In this document: positions 20,147 through 30,633 of the stretch, one piece after another
Numbering within the stretch: the first letter of the stretch is position 1
Layout of the letters: each line of letters begins with the position of its first letter
NCBI RefSeq assembly: GCF_001641265.1
Contig: NW_020167549.1
Location: 1-64,000 of the forward strand
Length of the DNA: 64,000 bases
Origin: Pseudogymnoascus destructans
Lineage: Eukaryota; Ascomycota; Leotiomycetes; Thelebolales; Thelebolaceae
Direction of reading: 5' to 3'
Program-made: the position numbers and the translations under genes
The notes under the pieces: model-generated
Seen by the model: only the letters and a program-made list of their open reading frames with translations
Database searches by the model: none
Told to the model about the DNA's origin: nothing

Positions 20147-21329
20147 TAACTAAAAATCCCACGACACCCAATTCGCCTTCTACTGTACAGTAATGGGTAT
20201 TTACTTTTCGTTTATGCTAAATACGGTAGAAGGCAAATTAATTGTCGCTAGCTTTTTTCCCTGTGGCTTGTTGTGGCTTTGCAGATGGCTTGTACTAGGG
20301 AGATATCGAGGGAGGTAGAATCGGCGGTTCAACGTACTACTGAACCACAAGTGTCTGGAAATGGACACTGCTAAAAATAACTAACTAAAAAACCAGCGAC
20401 ACCCAATTCGTCTTTTACATGGATCAAAATGTGGCAAAGAGGCAGTTTTACAGTATACAAGGATTCGCAAAAAAGATGATATGTGCATCTTTGCCATACT
20501 GATAAATTTGACAGCCCTTAGCGCAGAGTTGAAGAGCATTTAATTATGCGCACCCGTCTTCTAGTGATTAGTCAACCACCACCTCTCTAGCGATAGATTG
20601 TCCTGAAGCCATGGAAGAAACTAGCCAAGATTCGTCTAGCAATCCATTACGGGCGGCATCCGTACCCCAGGATGACATCATCGCCTTAAACGCCAAGGAT
20701 ATTTCCACCAGCCCTTGTGATAACTTTCTCACCCCGAAGGTTTTTGAGAGACTGAAGCGGGGTGTCTCTTGGATGTCTGACGAAATTTGGCCTTTGGCTA
20801 ATGACGAGGACGTGCTATGCGGCTGCACCACTAAAGGAAGCAGCGATGTGCTGAGAAATTGTAGTGACCTGGGGGTCAGATTCTCAAACAGATCCCTGAT
20901 CATGCAATACGGATGCCGCTTACTCGGACAAGAGATATAAACAAACTACCACGATCTAACCATAGCCGTGCCTACAACTTAAGTCCCCACTCAGCTCATA
21001 TTGAGTCATCAAGCAACGCCTGATTTCAAAAAAAAAAGTCTGGCCATTTGTAAAACAAAGAGTAAGAGTAATCAGACTCATCAGCAGAGCTACAAAGACA
21101 GCCCAATATCACTGCTAGATATAGGCTCGGATTGGGACCTCATAGGAAGTGATGATGACAGCGAATGTATCTTTTCCTTCAGCCCACACGCGGGCAATGA
21201 TACGATGGGTAGTAGCTCTAACACAAAAATGTTCAATAAAATTACTTGATAGATATGGAATATGGGGGAAAGGGTGAATTACGAGCGGTTTAGGTTGGCG
21301 GTTTGAGGTTGGGGCTGGGGTTGGGGACA
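20147..21329. other. Repeat-derived region without a recognisable gene
   Basis: The motif GACACCCAATTCG occurs at about 20164 and 20399 in direct orientation. Near 20168-20245 a CCTTCTAC/GTAGAAGG pair could form a hairpin, so small MITE-like sequences are possible. Open frames at 20611-20940 and 21001-21249 (plus) have no family I recognise and no splice context, so they are not called as genes. Confidence 0.4.
20611..20940 (+). CDS. Hypothetical 109-residue ORF, doubtful
   Basis: The ATG frame gives a 109-residue soluble, Ser/Asp-rich sequence with several cysteines near the C-terminus (CGCTTKG). I recognise no domain. It lies between transposon remnants and may be a chance frame or part of a decayed repeat. 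The minus strand is also open for 111 codons over nearly the same bases, which weakens the case. Confidence 0.15.
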   Translation: MEETSQDSSSNPLRAASVPQDDIIALNAKDISTSPCDNFLTPKVFERLKRGVSWMSDEIWPLANDEDVLCGCTTKGSSDVLRNCSDLGVRFSNRSLIMQYGCRLLGQEI

Positions 21330-21994
21330 AATTTTTTTGAGGGCAAAGAGAATGTAATGCAAGGTATTCGAGACCGCTAAGGATCTGTTCACATATTAAG
21401 ATGTGGAAGGCAGCTCAGGGTAAGGCTCACCTGTCGAAGTATCACAGCAAGTTGTGACTCAGTAGGATAGGTTACAAGTGTGGCATAGTGGCTGAGACAT
21501 ATAGGCAGCTTCTCGCCTCTGCTGAGTTCATGCTCAAAGATGGCATATTGAGATCCTTCAAAGCTGAAGCTTTCTAAAAACTTCAGAAAATTCTCGTTTC
21601 GAATTCGACTCAGCATGTCTAGTTTCTTCTCTATATCTGGATCATCAGAGAATTTTCTCACAGCAACAAAGAGGCTGTCCTTTTGAGTAGCAATGGTAAC
21701 TGATTTATTGAAGGTTAGGTTAAATCGCATTTGGAGGCGCTCCCAGGGTGACGAATCCTGGGACTGAATTGCTTCTGGAGCACGGAATCTGCCTCTACCC
21801 CGACCGCTCTCCCCTAAGCGCCGACGACTCTTTTGTGATGATTCATCTTCTTGTATCCTCTTCCCCAGCTTGTTTGGCGGGGGATCATTGTCGAATGATG
21901 CAGGAGGGGATGCCGTGCCATTCGACCCATTTTCGTCAGAGTTAGGGGTGGCTCTAAGAAACCCAAACCGGGTGTTACTCCTTTTTAAGCTCAT
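21330..21994 (-). pseudogene. Truncated protein-kinase-like gene
   Basis: Exon 1 (21431-21994, 188 codons) has a disordered, RGRGR-rich N-terminus. A kinase N-lobe follows: a beta-3-like VAVRKF, then SRIRNENFLKFLESF, then the hinge-like YAIFEHE. A GTGAGC donor and a 46-bp intron (21385-21430) follow. The next exon begins ILSGLEYLA, the expected helix E of a kinase. After about 12 codons the similarity ends, and the HRD, DFG and whole C-lobe are absent before repeat-like sequence. The family resembles the expanded kinase-like proteins of Leotiomycetes. It is a broken gene or gene fragment. Confidence 0.6.
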
Positions 21995-22059
21995 ACTTGC
22001 AATAACTTATTGTTGACGCAATTTTTTTTATGGTTGGAAGAGCTATAAGGCTTTTAATA

Positions 22060-23883
22060 CAGTAGAGTCCCGCTAAGCCGATGCTCAGTAAGGCGATGTT
22101 CGCAATAGTGCGATATTTTTTCTCGTCCAGATTCAAAACATGTACAACAACCAATATCCATGATATTGTTCTGTTACCACCTAAATATCGCCTTATCCGA
22201 TATTCTAGTGGACCATTTGGCTATGCCTCGAAATAAGCCCATCACTATTGAGCAGCGTCGTGCACTCAGAGAGTGGCATTCTCGACAATACCCTCGACCC
22301 TCACAAAAGGCCTGTCAGCAGTGGTTTAAGGACAAATACAACCATTCCCTCAGTCAATCAACAGTCTCAGAGTCACTCAGCAAGCATTTTGACAGTGTCG
22401 ACGACTCCTCAGCTATCTCAACAGCTGCTCGACTCCGCACTGGAACATGGCCTGACCTTGAGGAGATCCTTTTCGCTTGGCAAAAGCAGATTGAAGGCCG
22501 AGGTGGAAACACAAGTGGAGAGGCTTTGAAGGAAAGGGCAAGGCAGATTTGGCAGCAACTTCCACAGTATTCAACGCTGCCTATACCTGATTTCTCAGTT
22601 GGTTGGCTGTCTCGATTCAAGAAGCGACACAACATCCGACAGCATACAAATCACGGCGAGGCAGGATCTGTTAGCAAGTCTACAGAAGAGGATATGAAGG
22701 CTTTACAAACTCTCGCTGGAGAATATCAAGAGGAGGATATATACAATATGGATGAAACAGCATTGTTTTGGCGAATGGTTCCATCTAAAGGTCTTGCAAC
22801 CCAATCACAGCCAGGAATCAAGAAGAATAAAGATCGAATAACTCTTGTTTTCTGTGTTAATGCAACTGGTACTGATCGCTTTCCTGTTTGGATAATTGGC
22901 AAAGCAAAGCAACCTCGTGCACTTCGGAATATCAATGTCTCAACAATGGGTGGAGAGTGGCGGTGGAACAAGAAAGCTTGGATGAACACAACTTTAATGA
23001 AGGAGTGGTTACAAGCCTTCTATCGACATATTGGAACATCTCGAACTGTCCTTCTCTCTATGGATAACTTCTCTGGCCATTATTGTGGTCTTGAACTCAA
23101 TCCTCCACCTCCAAATATTTGAATCTGCTGGCTTCCTCCTAATTCATAATTCAACAAGTCGATTTCAACCTCTTGATCAAGGAATCATACAGTCATTCAA
23201 AGCTCATTATCGTCGACAATGGCTCTCATTTATGTTACAATGTTTTGATTCCAACATTGATCCAGTTCAATCAATGAACCTTCATCTTGCTATTTGATGG
23301 ACTTTGCGAAGCTGGAATGTCTACTTACAAAGCACAACAATATATAATTGCTTTCGAAAAAGCACACTTTTAACTACACCACTTGCTCTTTCAACACCAA
23401 TTAATCCTCCAAATCTATCTGAATTATATGATAATGTTACAAGAGCTGGAAATATACAAGATGCGATGGCATTACACAATTTCTTAAATCCAGATGAGGA
23501 AACACAAGCCCAGAATAATGATGGTGAGACACTAACAGAGGAGGAGGTATTACAAGATATTATATCAAGTCATTTAAGTCAATGTGATGATGCTCAAAAT
23601 GAAGAAGAAGAAGAAGCCTTAGAGCGGCCTGTACCTTCAATACAGGCTGCTCGACAGGCTGTTCAAATTCTAATTGAGTTTACAGAAAGTCGAGATGATA
23701 TCTCAATAGCACAATTAAGAGCTATTGAGCGATATGATGCAGATTTGGAGGCATTGGATGTTAATGGCAGAGTTCAAAGCAATCTAGATAGTTGGATTAT
23801 ATAAGCATTCAGTTGTGCGATATATTCATTAGGGCGATATTAAATTGATGGCTAGATTCCATCGTACTAACGGGACTCTACTG
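22060..23883 (+). mobile_element. Near-complete pogo/Fot1 DNA transposon (1824 bp)
   Basis: The terminal inverted repeats start CAGTAGAGTCCCG at 22060 and at the complement of 23883. TA flanks both ends (22058-22059, 23884-23885). One transposase reading region (22223-23804) fills it, with disabling mutations. Confidence 0.9.
22223..23804 (+). pseudogene. Pogo/Fot1 transposase (frameshift and stop)
   Basis: The protein starts MPRNKPITIEQRRALREW (ATG at 22223), an N-terminal helix-turn-helix. A CENP-B-type DNA-binding domain follows, then a DDE domain with the first Asp in YNMDETALFW and the second in LLSMDNFSGH. The frame breaks near 23110-23130 and resumes with STSRFQPLDQGII, which carries the third acidic residue. 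A TGA at 23296-23298 precedes the C-terminal tail ending at 23804. At least one indel and one stop make it inactive. Confidence 0.88.
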
Positions 23884-24021
23884 TACTGATATAAATAAGC
23901 CAGATATTGCACTAAGCCAGTTTCGGCTGCTGCACTTAGATAGCCCATGTGAAAAGCGGGCATTCTCCCAGAGCATAGACATCCATACCTCAATATGAAA
24001 GCGCGAGTACATGCGGAAGAC

Positions 24022-24813
24022 CTAAGATTTGAGACAGAGCGGCGTTTTTTCTGCAAAGGTTCCGCTCTTGTCAAGCTTGAGAGCTCGTTGGTTTAACCAC
24101 CCAAGTAGGTGGCAGACCACTCTCAGTGTACAGTACCAGTTGGCAAGGTGGTATGAGCCTTGAACCACCAGAAATGGGGGGATGTCGCGACCCTCTGAAT
24201 TGACACAAACAATCGCTGTAGCCCATTCCCGGTTCCCTGGCTGTACTTTCTTCCCTCTGCCCTTCCGGTCGGACTGAGTCACAACCATTGTGCTACTAAT
24301 GACGCCCATCATAAAGCCCGTCTCGTCAAAGTTCCACATGTCGCAGTCCAAGATGCCGTACTTAGCCTTCATATTTGCCACAAGCTGGAACCAGTCTTCA
24401 ATAAGCTTTGAGTCTTCGCAAAGGGCCCTTTGAAAGTCGTAAGAACCTGAAAAACGCGTCTTTAGCTCTGGGCGACGCTTCACAAAGCGATGCGCCCAGA
24501 GCTTGCCAACGTGTCGATTTTGATGCGACGCAAGGATATGGTTGGCCATATCTTCCACACCTTCAAGCCGGGGAGGAAATCCTCGAGCATCTAAGTCAAT
24601 TATATGTTGAACGAGGGCCTTCTCTTCTAATTCATCAAGAAGTTGGACTTTTGGCCCTCTTTCTGCCATTGGCTTCCGGCCCTTTATTCTAGTGCGTAGC
24701 GAGGTTTCGGGCACGTTGTAGAGCTTTGTAGCTTTTCGTACACTCAAATTTTGAGTGGTTTGAAGAGCTTGAATGGCTAAAAGTGTCCTGGCTTCTTTCG
24801 TTTGAACGGGCAT
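24022..24813 (-). pseudogene. Second DDE transposase with HTH, 3' truncated
   Basis: The ATG at 24813 starts a Psq/CENP-B-type helix-turn-helix (NLSVRKATKLYNVPETSLR). A CENP-B domain and the start of a DDE_1 domain follow (WNFDETGFMMGV, then IPPFLVVQGSYHLANWY). After about residue 230 the expected sequence is lost by frameshift and the C-terminal half with the second and third acidic residues is missing. I could not define its terminal repeats. Confidence 0.75.
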
Positions 24814-25306
24814 TTTGTTGTAGAGGAATGTGTGTTGAAGTTGTGAGGGATAGACATGGGGAGAAAGAATCAAAAGGTTCATTCCAGGACGAGACTAAAT
24901 TCGGAGAATACCCCGATAAGCAACATGCTAAGAAAAGTTTCGAGAACAAATATGGGGCGGGTCACTCGGTAGCGAAAGATTAATTCCAAAGCCGCGAAAG
25001 AAGATAGGGCTGCGAGGGTGATATCAATATTCAATTATTAACGGATCTTTCTTCACTTCTTTCTTGTTTGCCTCGCGTCCAGGATACATCGTATTATGAC
25101 AGAATAAGCGGATTGTAGGTGCATCAACCCTAAATTTTACTCCCGATATCCCCTTCTGGCTTGATAACTCTTTCTGTTCCTGTCTGTCATAGTAGTAGTA
25201 GTAGGGTGATTTGGTACAAGGCTAACTATATGCTTGTCTCTAAGTGGGGTGCCTGTGTTTGGTGTATAAAAACGTGGTCCTTCTCTTGTTTAAATTCCCA
25301 GATTCA
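24814..25306. other. Intergenic, nothing recognised
   Basis: AT-rich spacer between a transposase remnant and a decayed gene. A run of TAG trinucleotides near 25189-25204 is the only simple repeat. I see no coding, RNA or terminal-repeat signal. Confidence 0.4.
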
Positions 25307-26642
25307 TCACACGACTGAATCAATCTCCCCCACTCGTCTCCGCTTCGCGGGTCCACTGCCATGGCCATATGTCAACACTGCTTGCTCTTGATACAAATCC
25401 ACTTGGGATTTCACTAAGGCTAGGCGGTCACTTAATCCCCAATCCAGGATGTTATGTAACGCTCGCCTCAAATCTCGGATGCTGTCATCTTCCTCCAAGT
25501 GATATCGCTTGACAACAGCCATGAGCCAGTCTGTCTTGCCCTCAGCCTCTTCCGCCCAGTGGATATGAAGATGTGCAGCTTCCGTATTAATAACACAGGT
25601 AAACGCCATTGAAGCTAAGTCGAGTGATGCTGAAGTAAGAGGGATCCTTGCCATTGCTTTGCGCCTCGAGTATACCATCGCCGCACCATCACGCCGCGCT
25701 TGATCCTTTGCAGTCTGCATCGACCCCGCGAATCCTTTCCATTGTATCACGTAAGAAGGGACTGATAATGCCTCCCGATAGTTCGGGCTCAAAGGTCAAC
25801 AGAGCCTTCTGTTGTTGAGTATCAAAGGCACATGGTTCGAATCCATACACGATGTCGGGTTTTGGATTCTTGATGCCAAAATCTGAAGGGTTCCGCGTCT
25901 CAGTGATCGGAAAAGGGACAGAGGCCCGCGCGAAATCCTTGTCGATGCTCCAATCGAGGTGATCGAGTTCAAATGATCGGAGAGTGGGCCTATCAGCCTC
26001 TTTCCCGGAGACAATGCTGTCCTCACCGTCTTCCTCATCTGCAGGCAATGTTCGGTCTCTCTTGACGAGAAAAGGCATCAGCCGTTCCGCGATAGTAGGC
26101 TCATTGCGTCTCTGCAGCTTTGACAGTGTCTTGCTGAATGCTTGAGCTAATTCTGGCTTTATACAGGAAGCGCGTGACCCGCCGACAATTTGTTGGACAG
26201 TATTTTGTAGCGAGGGCCTTTGATCCAGCCGAACCTTTCCGGCTGCGCAATCCAGAAGCCCAATCAGGGTCATTTTTCGTCCGTCATCCGCAATTGTGTT
26301 TGTGGTCGTTGACGATCGTGACTTCCCTCACGTGGTCCTGTCTGGGGTCATTGGCAGATGTGTAGGATCCATTGCTTGAAGGTTTTTGGATGTCAACAAC
26401 GTAGGACAAAGTGTTCGAAGTTGGTTAAGGGTTGGTAATGATGCGCGGCGGCGTACAAAAGCAAAATCTGTATCCGCTGCTCGACTTTCATGCCAGGGCG
26501 TCGCAAGGTCTTGTATATACCTGGGAGATGGTGGGACGTCGTGCGTTGAAGCAGAGGCGGGGGGTGTCGCGTACTGGAACGACGATGGCGACAGCGGTAG
26601 GGAAGGTGCTTGCTGGAAGCGGATTTCGCACTGTAGAAGCAC
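25307..26642 (-). pseudogene. Decayed gene of an uncharacterised fungal family
   Basis: Three consecutive pieces read leftward. 26642-26331 encodes a Pro/Ser-rich N-terminus ending LPMTPDRTT. A TGA at 26328-26330 interrupts the frame, which reopens and continues through 26273 to about 25795 (DIVYGFEPCAFD). A one-base shift near 25795 then moves coding to the next frame (YVIQWKGFAGSMQTAKDQARRD), which ends at 25307. The middle and end resemble a large fungal family of unknown function with a restriction-fold-like core, from memory DUF7924-like. I cannot confirm this. The true 5' end is unclear. Confidence 0.55.
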
Positions 26643-27079
26643 AACTTAGCGCTGCTTTGCACGAGAAGAGTACCATTTAGATGATGAAGTGGTGGGAGGT
26701 GGGAGTAGAGCAAGGAGTATCTACGGAGTTTTGAAAGTCTGCGAAGGAGCGTTTCGTGGGCATTCCTCTTTCTATTGCACCTTGCATCTGATTTGGGCAA
26801 TTGAAAAGGATTAACAGATAAAATATATCAGCACATCAAAGTCTGTGCGCATAGCTCTATGGTGGAAATAGTGTGTAGTCGCGCGCGCAGAGGTGAACGA
26901 TGGGTTTGTTTATTAAAGTTGGAGTTCTGGAGGGTCAGGTGGTGTAACCCCGACAACAGCCCGTGGCCTCAGCCGTTCGGTGGGGCCAATGAAGTCCTGA
27001 TACTAAACATCTCATTTTGCGGATTTTAGGGAGCAACGATATTCACTAAAAGCTTGACTTATAAGGCGCGTATGCTTTA
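26643..27079. other. Intergenic, nothing recognised
   Basis: It contains a short CG dinucleotide run near 26879-26887 and otherwise unremarkable sequence upstream of the decayed gene. Confidence 0.35.
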
Positions 27080-27211
27080 GTTCGAATTAAGGCTAGGGAA
27101 GAGTGGAAAACAGCATTCCGCACCTACTATGGCCTGTTTGAATACCAAATCATGCCGTTTAGGCTTACTAACGCCCCTGATTCGTTCTAGCGCCTAATGA
27201 ATCAAAATGTG
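27080..27211 (+). pseudogene. Gypsy reverse-transcriptase scrap
   Basis: Forty-four codons match the RT palm region of element 2 ([20 protein letters not shown]). There is a GGG-to-AGG change and a TAG where element 2 has a Gln-type codon. This is an old, isolated remnant. Confidence 0.85.
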
Positions 27212-27244
27212 ATATCGACGGCAGGCACGACCGGGCTCATAACC

Positions 27245-27593
27245 TGTTGGAGTGTATTACGGTGACCGGGGATCACACCCAAATTGTAACTTCTGGGCAG
27301 CGCCAGCGAGTATCACAATCAAGAGAAGTATGTAGAGTAAATCGATCAAATTGAATTAATTACGCTATCTAATGGGCCTAAGTATATATTTGTAGGCTTC
27401 GTGGGCAAGCCCAAGACCCTAACAAGAAGGGCGTTGGCGCCCAATATGTGATAGGATTCGGTGGCTGCATACAGTTATGCACCACCACCGAACCCGTGAG
27501 CCAATCCGGGAACCAGGCGGTCAGAATGCTGGAAAACCGATTTCCAGGGCCAAATGGCCACCGTAGCCCATAGCCCACGTTCTATTCCCAACA
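27245..27593. repeat. Possible Copia-like solo LTR
   Basis: It starts TGTTGGAGTG and ends TTCCCAACA, a typical Ty1/Copia-like terminal pair over 349 bp, with an internal TATATTT. The flanking 5 bp do not match (TAACC, CTAAT), so the call is tentative. Confidence 0.35.
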
Positions 27594-27955
27594 CTAATCG
27601 CGTACGTTAAGTTAGTTAACTTAGCTCTTTCCACTCTGGTATTTGCGTTGTAACCATGGGGATATTTGGGATAATTGGAAATCTAGTTTGTTACAGAGAT
27701 TACGTTACTTTCAGTAGTTTCTCACAAATCAAACTACTTTGCTTATTGGAGCGATTTTAGAGAGAGGAGGTAAAGTAACTACTATACGCGCTTGGAGTCG
27801 CTTAACGCGTCTCGTCGCGTCCAACTATATCAAGAGGCACAGCAATTGTAATCAGATCCACAAAGTTATAGCACGTGTTTACCTTGTATATTCTCAGAAT
27901 AAAATGATATGATTCAATTTCGAAGGGAATACATCTAAACTCAAAATCCGCAAAA
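27594..27955. other. Upstream region of CTF8
   Basis: Boundary between the repeat-rich half and the gene-rich half. It probably contains the CTF8 promoter and 5' UTR. A GTTAAGTTAGTTAACTTAG near-palindrome lies at about 27606-27624. No other signal is seen. Confidence 0.4.
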
Positions 27956-28444
27956 ATGGCTACAAAAGTGGCTCTCTACCCGTCACCAAAAACCGCCGAG
28001 AAGCCATTGGATAATCCATTACCCCAGCTACTCCAAACACCATCTGGGCTTGCTCTGCTGGAGATGCAAGGGACGATCAACACACCCTCTCCTCCTGTCC
28101 AAGATGAAGATGACGAGTCGAACCAGCCAGGAAGCTACGAAACGCCAATCGGTCGCCTTGTCTTTCCCGGCTACGAACCAGGGACGTCAGAAGGCGGAGC
28201 GTGGCAGAAACGCGTCTACCTCTATGTAGGCATGCATCAGCGGCTCACGGGAGAGGTCAAGAAACTACCAAAGGCTATTGCTATTATTCGGAAACGTGCA
28301 CCCTCTGAAACGGAAGGCACTTTGAAGGATGGGTCAGGTGCTGAGGAGCTGGAGATTGTGGATATTGTGAAATGGAAGATCATCTTCTCGAACCGGCCGG
28401 AGCCAGTGGGAACTGCTATCGTTGACGTTGTTGTTGATGCTTGA
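27956..28444 (+). CDS. CTF8: Ctf8, subunit of the alternative RFC-Ctf18 clamp loader
   Basis: A single exon of 162 codons. Ctf8 joins Ctf18, Dcc1 and Rfc2-5 to load or unload PCNA at forks and supports sister-chromatid cohesion in the nucleus. The sequence shows the family blocks LLQTPSGLALLEMQGTI near residues 26-42, RLVFPGY near 66-72, YVGMHQRLTGEVKKLPK near 89-105 and the C-terminal VDIVKWKIIFSNRPEPV. Length fits fungal Ctf8. It is convergent with BET4, with 360 bp between stops. Confidence 0.9.
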   Translation: MATKVALYPSPKTAEKPLDNPLPQLLQTPSGLALLEMQGTINTPSPPVQDEDDESNQPGSYETPIGRLVFPGYEPGTSEGGAWQKRVYLYVGMHQRLTGEVKKLPKAIAIIRKRAPSETEGTLKDGSGAEELEIVDIVKWKIIFSNRPEPVGTAIVDVVVDA

Positions 28445-28804
28445 AGATCATTCTTGTGGATGCATACTACGCCAAAGAATGGAAAGCAGAGGAAAACCGT
28501 ATTCGCCAAGGAGGGGTGTGTTGTCCTAACGCATCAGCCGAGGACAAAGGGACTGGCTCAGCTATCAAGCCGGTATGCAGCGCGAATTACGGTGACAATA
28601 CGCGCTGCAGCCTCATGCAAAGAACAGGTCGTGCCGCCGTCTTTAGCCACATGGCAGCAGTTACGGAGTGGCGATGAGAAGGAATGCCTTTGGAAGTGCC
28701 ATAGGCGTATCTCTTGTGAAATAGATCGATGGGCTTGATAGCAGTGGCATAGAAAGAAGACTCTTGTCAATCTACCCTTGAATTACTTGAATTATTTCAT
28801 AATA
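28445..28804. other. Convergent 3' spacer between CTF8 and BET4
   Basis: Both genes end here. Two overlapping open frames on the plus strand lack any recognised domain and are probably 3' UTR. No RNA gene is seen. Confidence 0.4.
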
Positions 28805-30153
28805 TTAATGGTACAGAGATCTTTCCTGCTCTTCCCATCTCCCCCTCCTCACTGGGTCCAGTTTCTTCAACTCGCCTAGCCATAACTTTAAATCTTGCAA
28901 CTCATCTGCTGTTAGCTGGCGTTCGCACGTACGACATATTGCCAGTGTATACTCGTATAACCCATTGTAAATCCATTTACAGTCCTCGGCACCATCCAGC
29001 ATTTCTTTTAAACCGTTTATCTGGGAGTTAGCGTAGTCGATACGTTGCTCTGTGGTGAAATTTGGCAAGATAGATACAGTACGATCCAGCAGAGTAACCA
29101 TAAGGAATTGATGATAGAACCAGAGGGATTGGTCACTAGCATCAGTCCAGAGAGCATTACGCATTGTATCAAATTCTGTAACGAGTCAGCGGCGAGTGTG
29201 TACTTGATTTTGACCAACATACCTTCGTCCAAAAACTCCTTACGTGCTTCATCACTTGCATTCCGCTCATCGAGTAGCCGCGGTATAAGCTGGCTTCGAT
29301 TGTGCCATGCCGAAAAGTTGGATAGGTTGGTATTTACCATCTTGGTGGTGTATGCAAACTCCTCTTCCACCAAGCTCTTCCCGTTCAATGATGGGCTCTC
29401 GAGCTTCTCCACTACCATTCGGCGATACCCCCAGCCATGGAAATTCCGGCTATCTCGTACCAGCATGTAGTTGCAAAGTCCCAGCTCTTCTTCCCATAAC
29501 CTCCGCGCAACTGGTACGTCTAATCTCAAGGTAGCTTGTTGGAGCAGCCATATCCGATAGTTCCATATCCAGTAGCATTTCGGCCATTGCTTCAGCAACG
29601 GCACGAGGAATGATAAATCGTCTTTAATAAGCTCAAGAGTTGTACCATTGCTCCCAGGATTCTGGGGGGGTGGGGACTGCGGGGTCTCGTTGGAGACCGC
29701 GTTGGAAGTGGAGGTAGAAGAGGGTAACTTTTCGGAGGGCGAACTCGTAGTTTTGGCTTGTGAAGTAGAGGGCTGCTGAGTCGAGGGCGATGGCCCATCC
29801 GACGATTTGGAAAAGAGTCCAGAGGTTAATAAGCGTCTGCGCACGTTCCATATTGTGTAGTATTCGGGGTTCTTTGTGAGCAGTTTCGAGGTTAAGTCGA
29901 GGACTTCTGATGTATACTGGCGCTCTTGTATCTGTTACTTACTGTCAGTATTTAGCAGGGAGACTAGGCAAATCAATATACCTTCATCTCAATCAAGTCA
30001 ACTAAGGCCTGGTACTTTTCGATCTTGGCTATCTCGTCCTGACGTTGCTGTTCTGTCCGGACTGTTGCCGCTGCAATCCTTGGGACACCGTGCTGTATTT
30101 CGATTAGCCATAGGACAAGCAACTAGAGTAAAAGAATGTCATGCACTTGTCAT
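28805..30153 (-). CDS. BET4: Rab geranylgeranyltransferase alpha subunit
   Basis: Exons 28805-29175, 29223-29931, 29982-30092 and probably 30145-30153; they sum to 400 codons including stop. Bet4 pairs with Bet2 to attach geranylgeranyl groups to Rab GTPases delivered by the escort protein. PFTA repeats are visible: CYWIWNYRIWLLQQ, FHGWGYRRMVVEKL, FSAWHNRSQLIPRL and SLWFYHQFLM. A Ser/Pro-rich insert lies after the first repeat region (RRRLLTSG, then SPSTQQPSTS). The first exon is only nine bases (MTS) and uses a GC donor; joined, it gives MTSHGVPRI, like other fungal Bet4 starts. That first junction is the least certain part. Confidence 0.9.
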
Positions 30154-30633
30154 TTTCCGTATGTATCAGTTTGACAGTGTTGTGTTTGTTCGTCCTGAAG
30201 CTCAGCTTGGATAACAGAGCAGGCAGTCGCGATTGCGATTGCGATAAGCGACGTTGTTTACGTTACCCCTCGGTGGGCCATAGAGCTATCCTGCTCATGT
30301 CCGTCCCGTCTCAACTCCTTTCCACCTCGAGCCTTTCGTACTATATCGGGTTACAAGTATACTCTACAACAATCACTATCTCTAACGGTAACGGCTTTAA
30401 CAATTGACCTCCAAAGGGTCATTTGGTCCACGAGGACCTTCCACCACACCAGCTGGTGTGCTCTTTCATTGGGCTCCCCAGGGCCCGTTGGCAGCCATAT
30501 CTGATAATTTCAATCATTCTTTTTCCCAGTCAATCGTTCGCTCATTGTGATATTCCATACTACATTCAGTTCATCCTCAGCGGCTTTCTTTTTCTTTCGT
30601 TACTTTCTTAGGATCTGAATTCGTCGTTCAGCA
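30154..30633. other. Divergent spacer between BET4 and AMA1-like gene
   Basis: About 480 bp serving both 5' ends. A pyrimidine-rich stretch ending TTTCTTTTTCTTTCGTTACTTTC (split here as a general description of about 30585-30609) lies just before the AMA1-like start and is typical of fungal 5' UTRs. No defined motif called. Confidence 0.4.

Noticed and set aside
25829..25842. GGTTCGAATCC, a perfect tRNA B-box
   Set aside because: No cloverleaf can be built around it and it lies within the decayed gene's coding frame.
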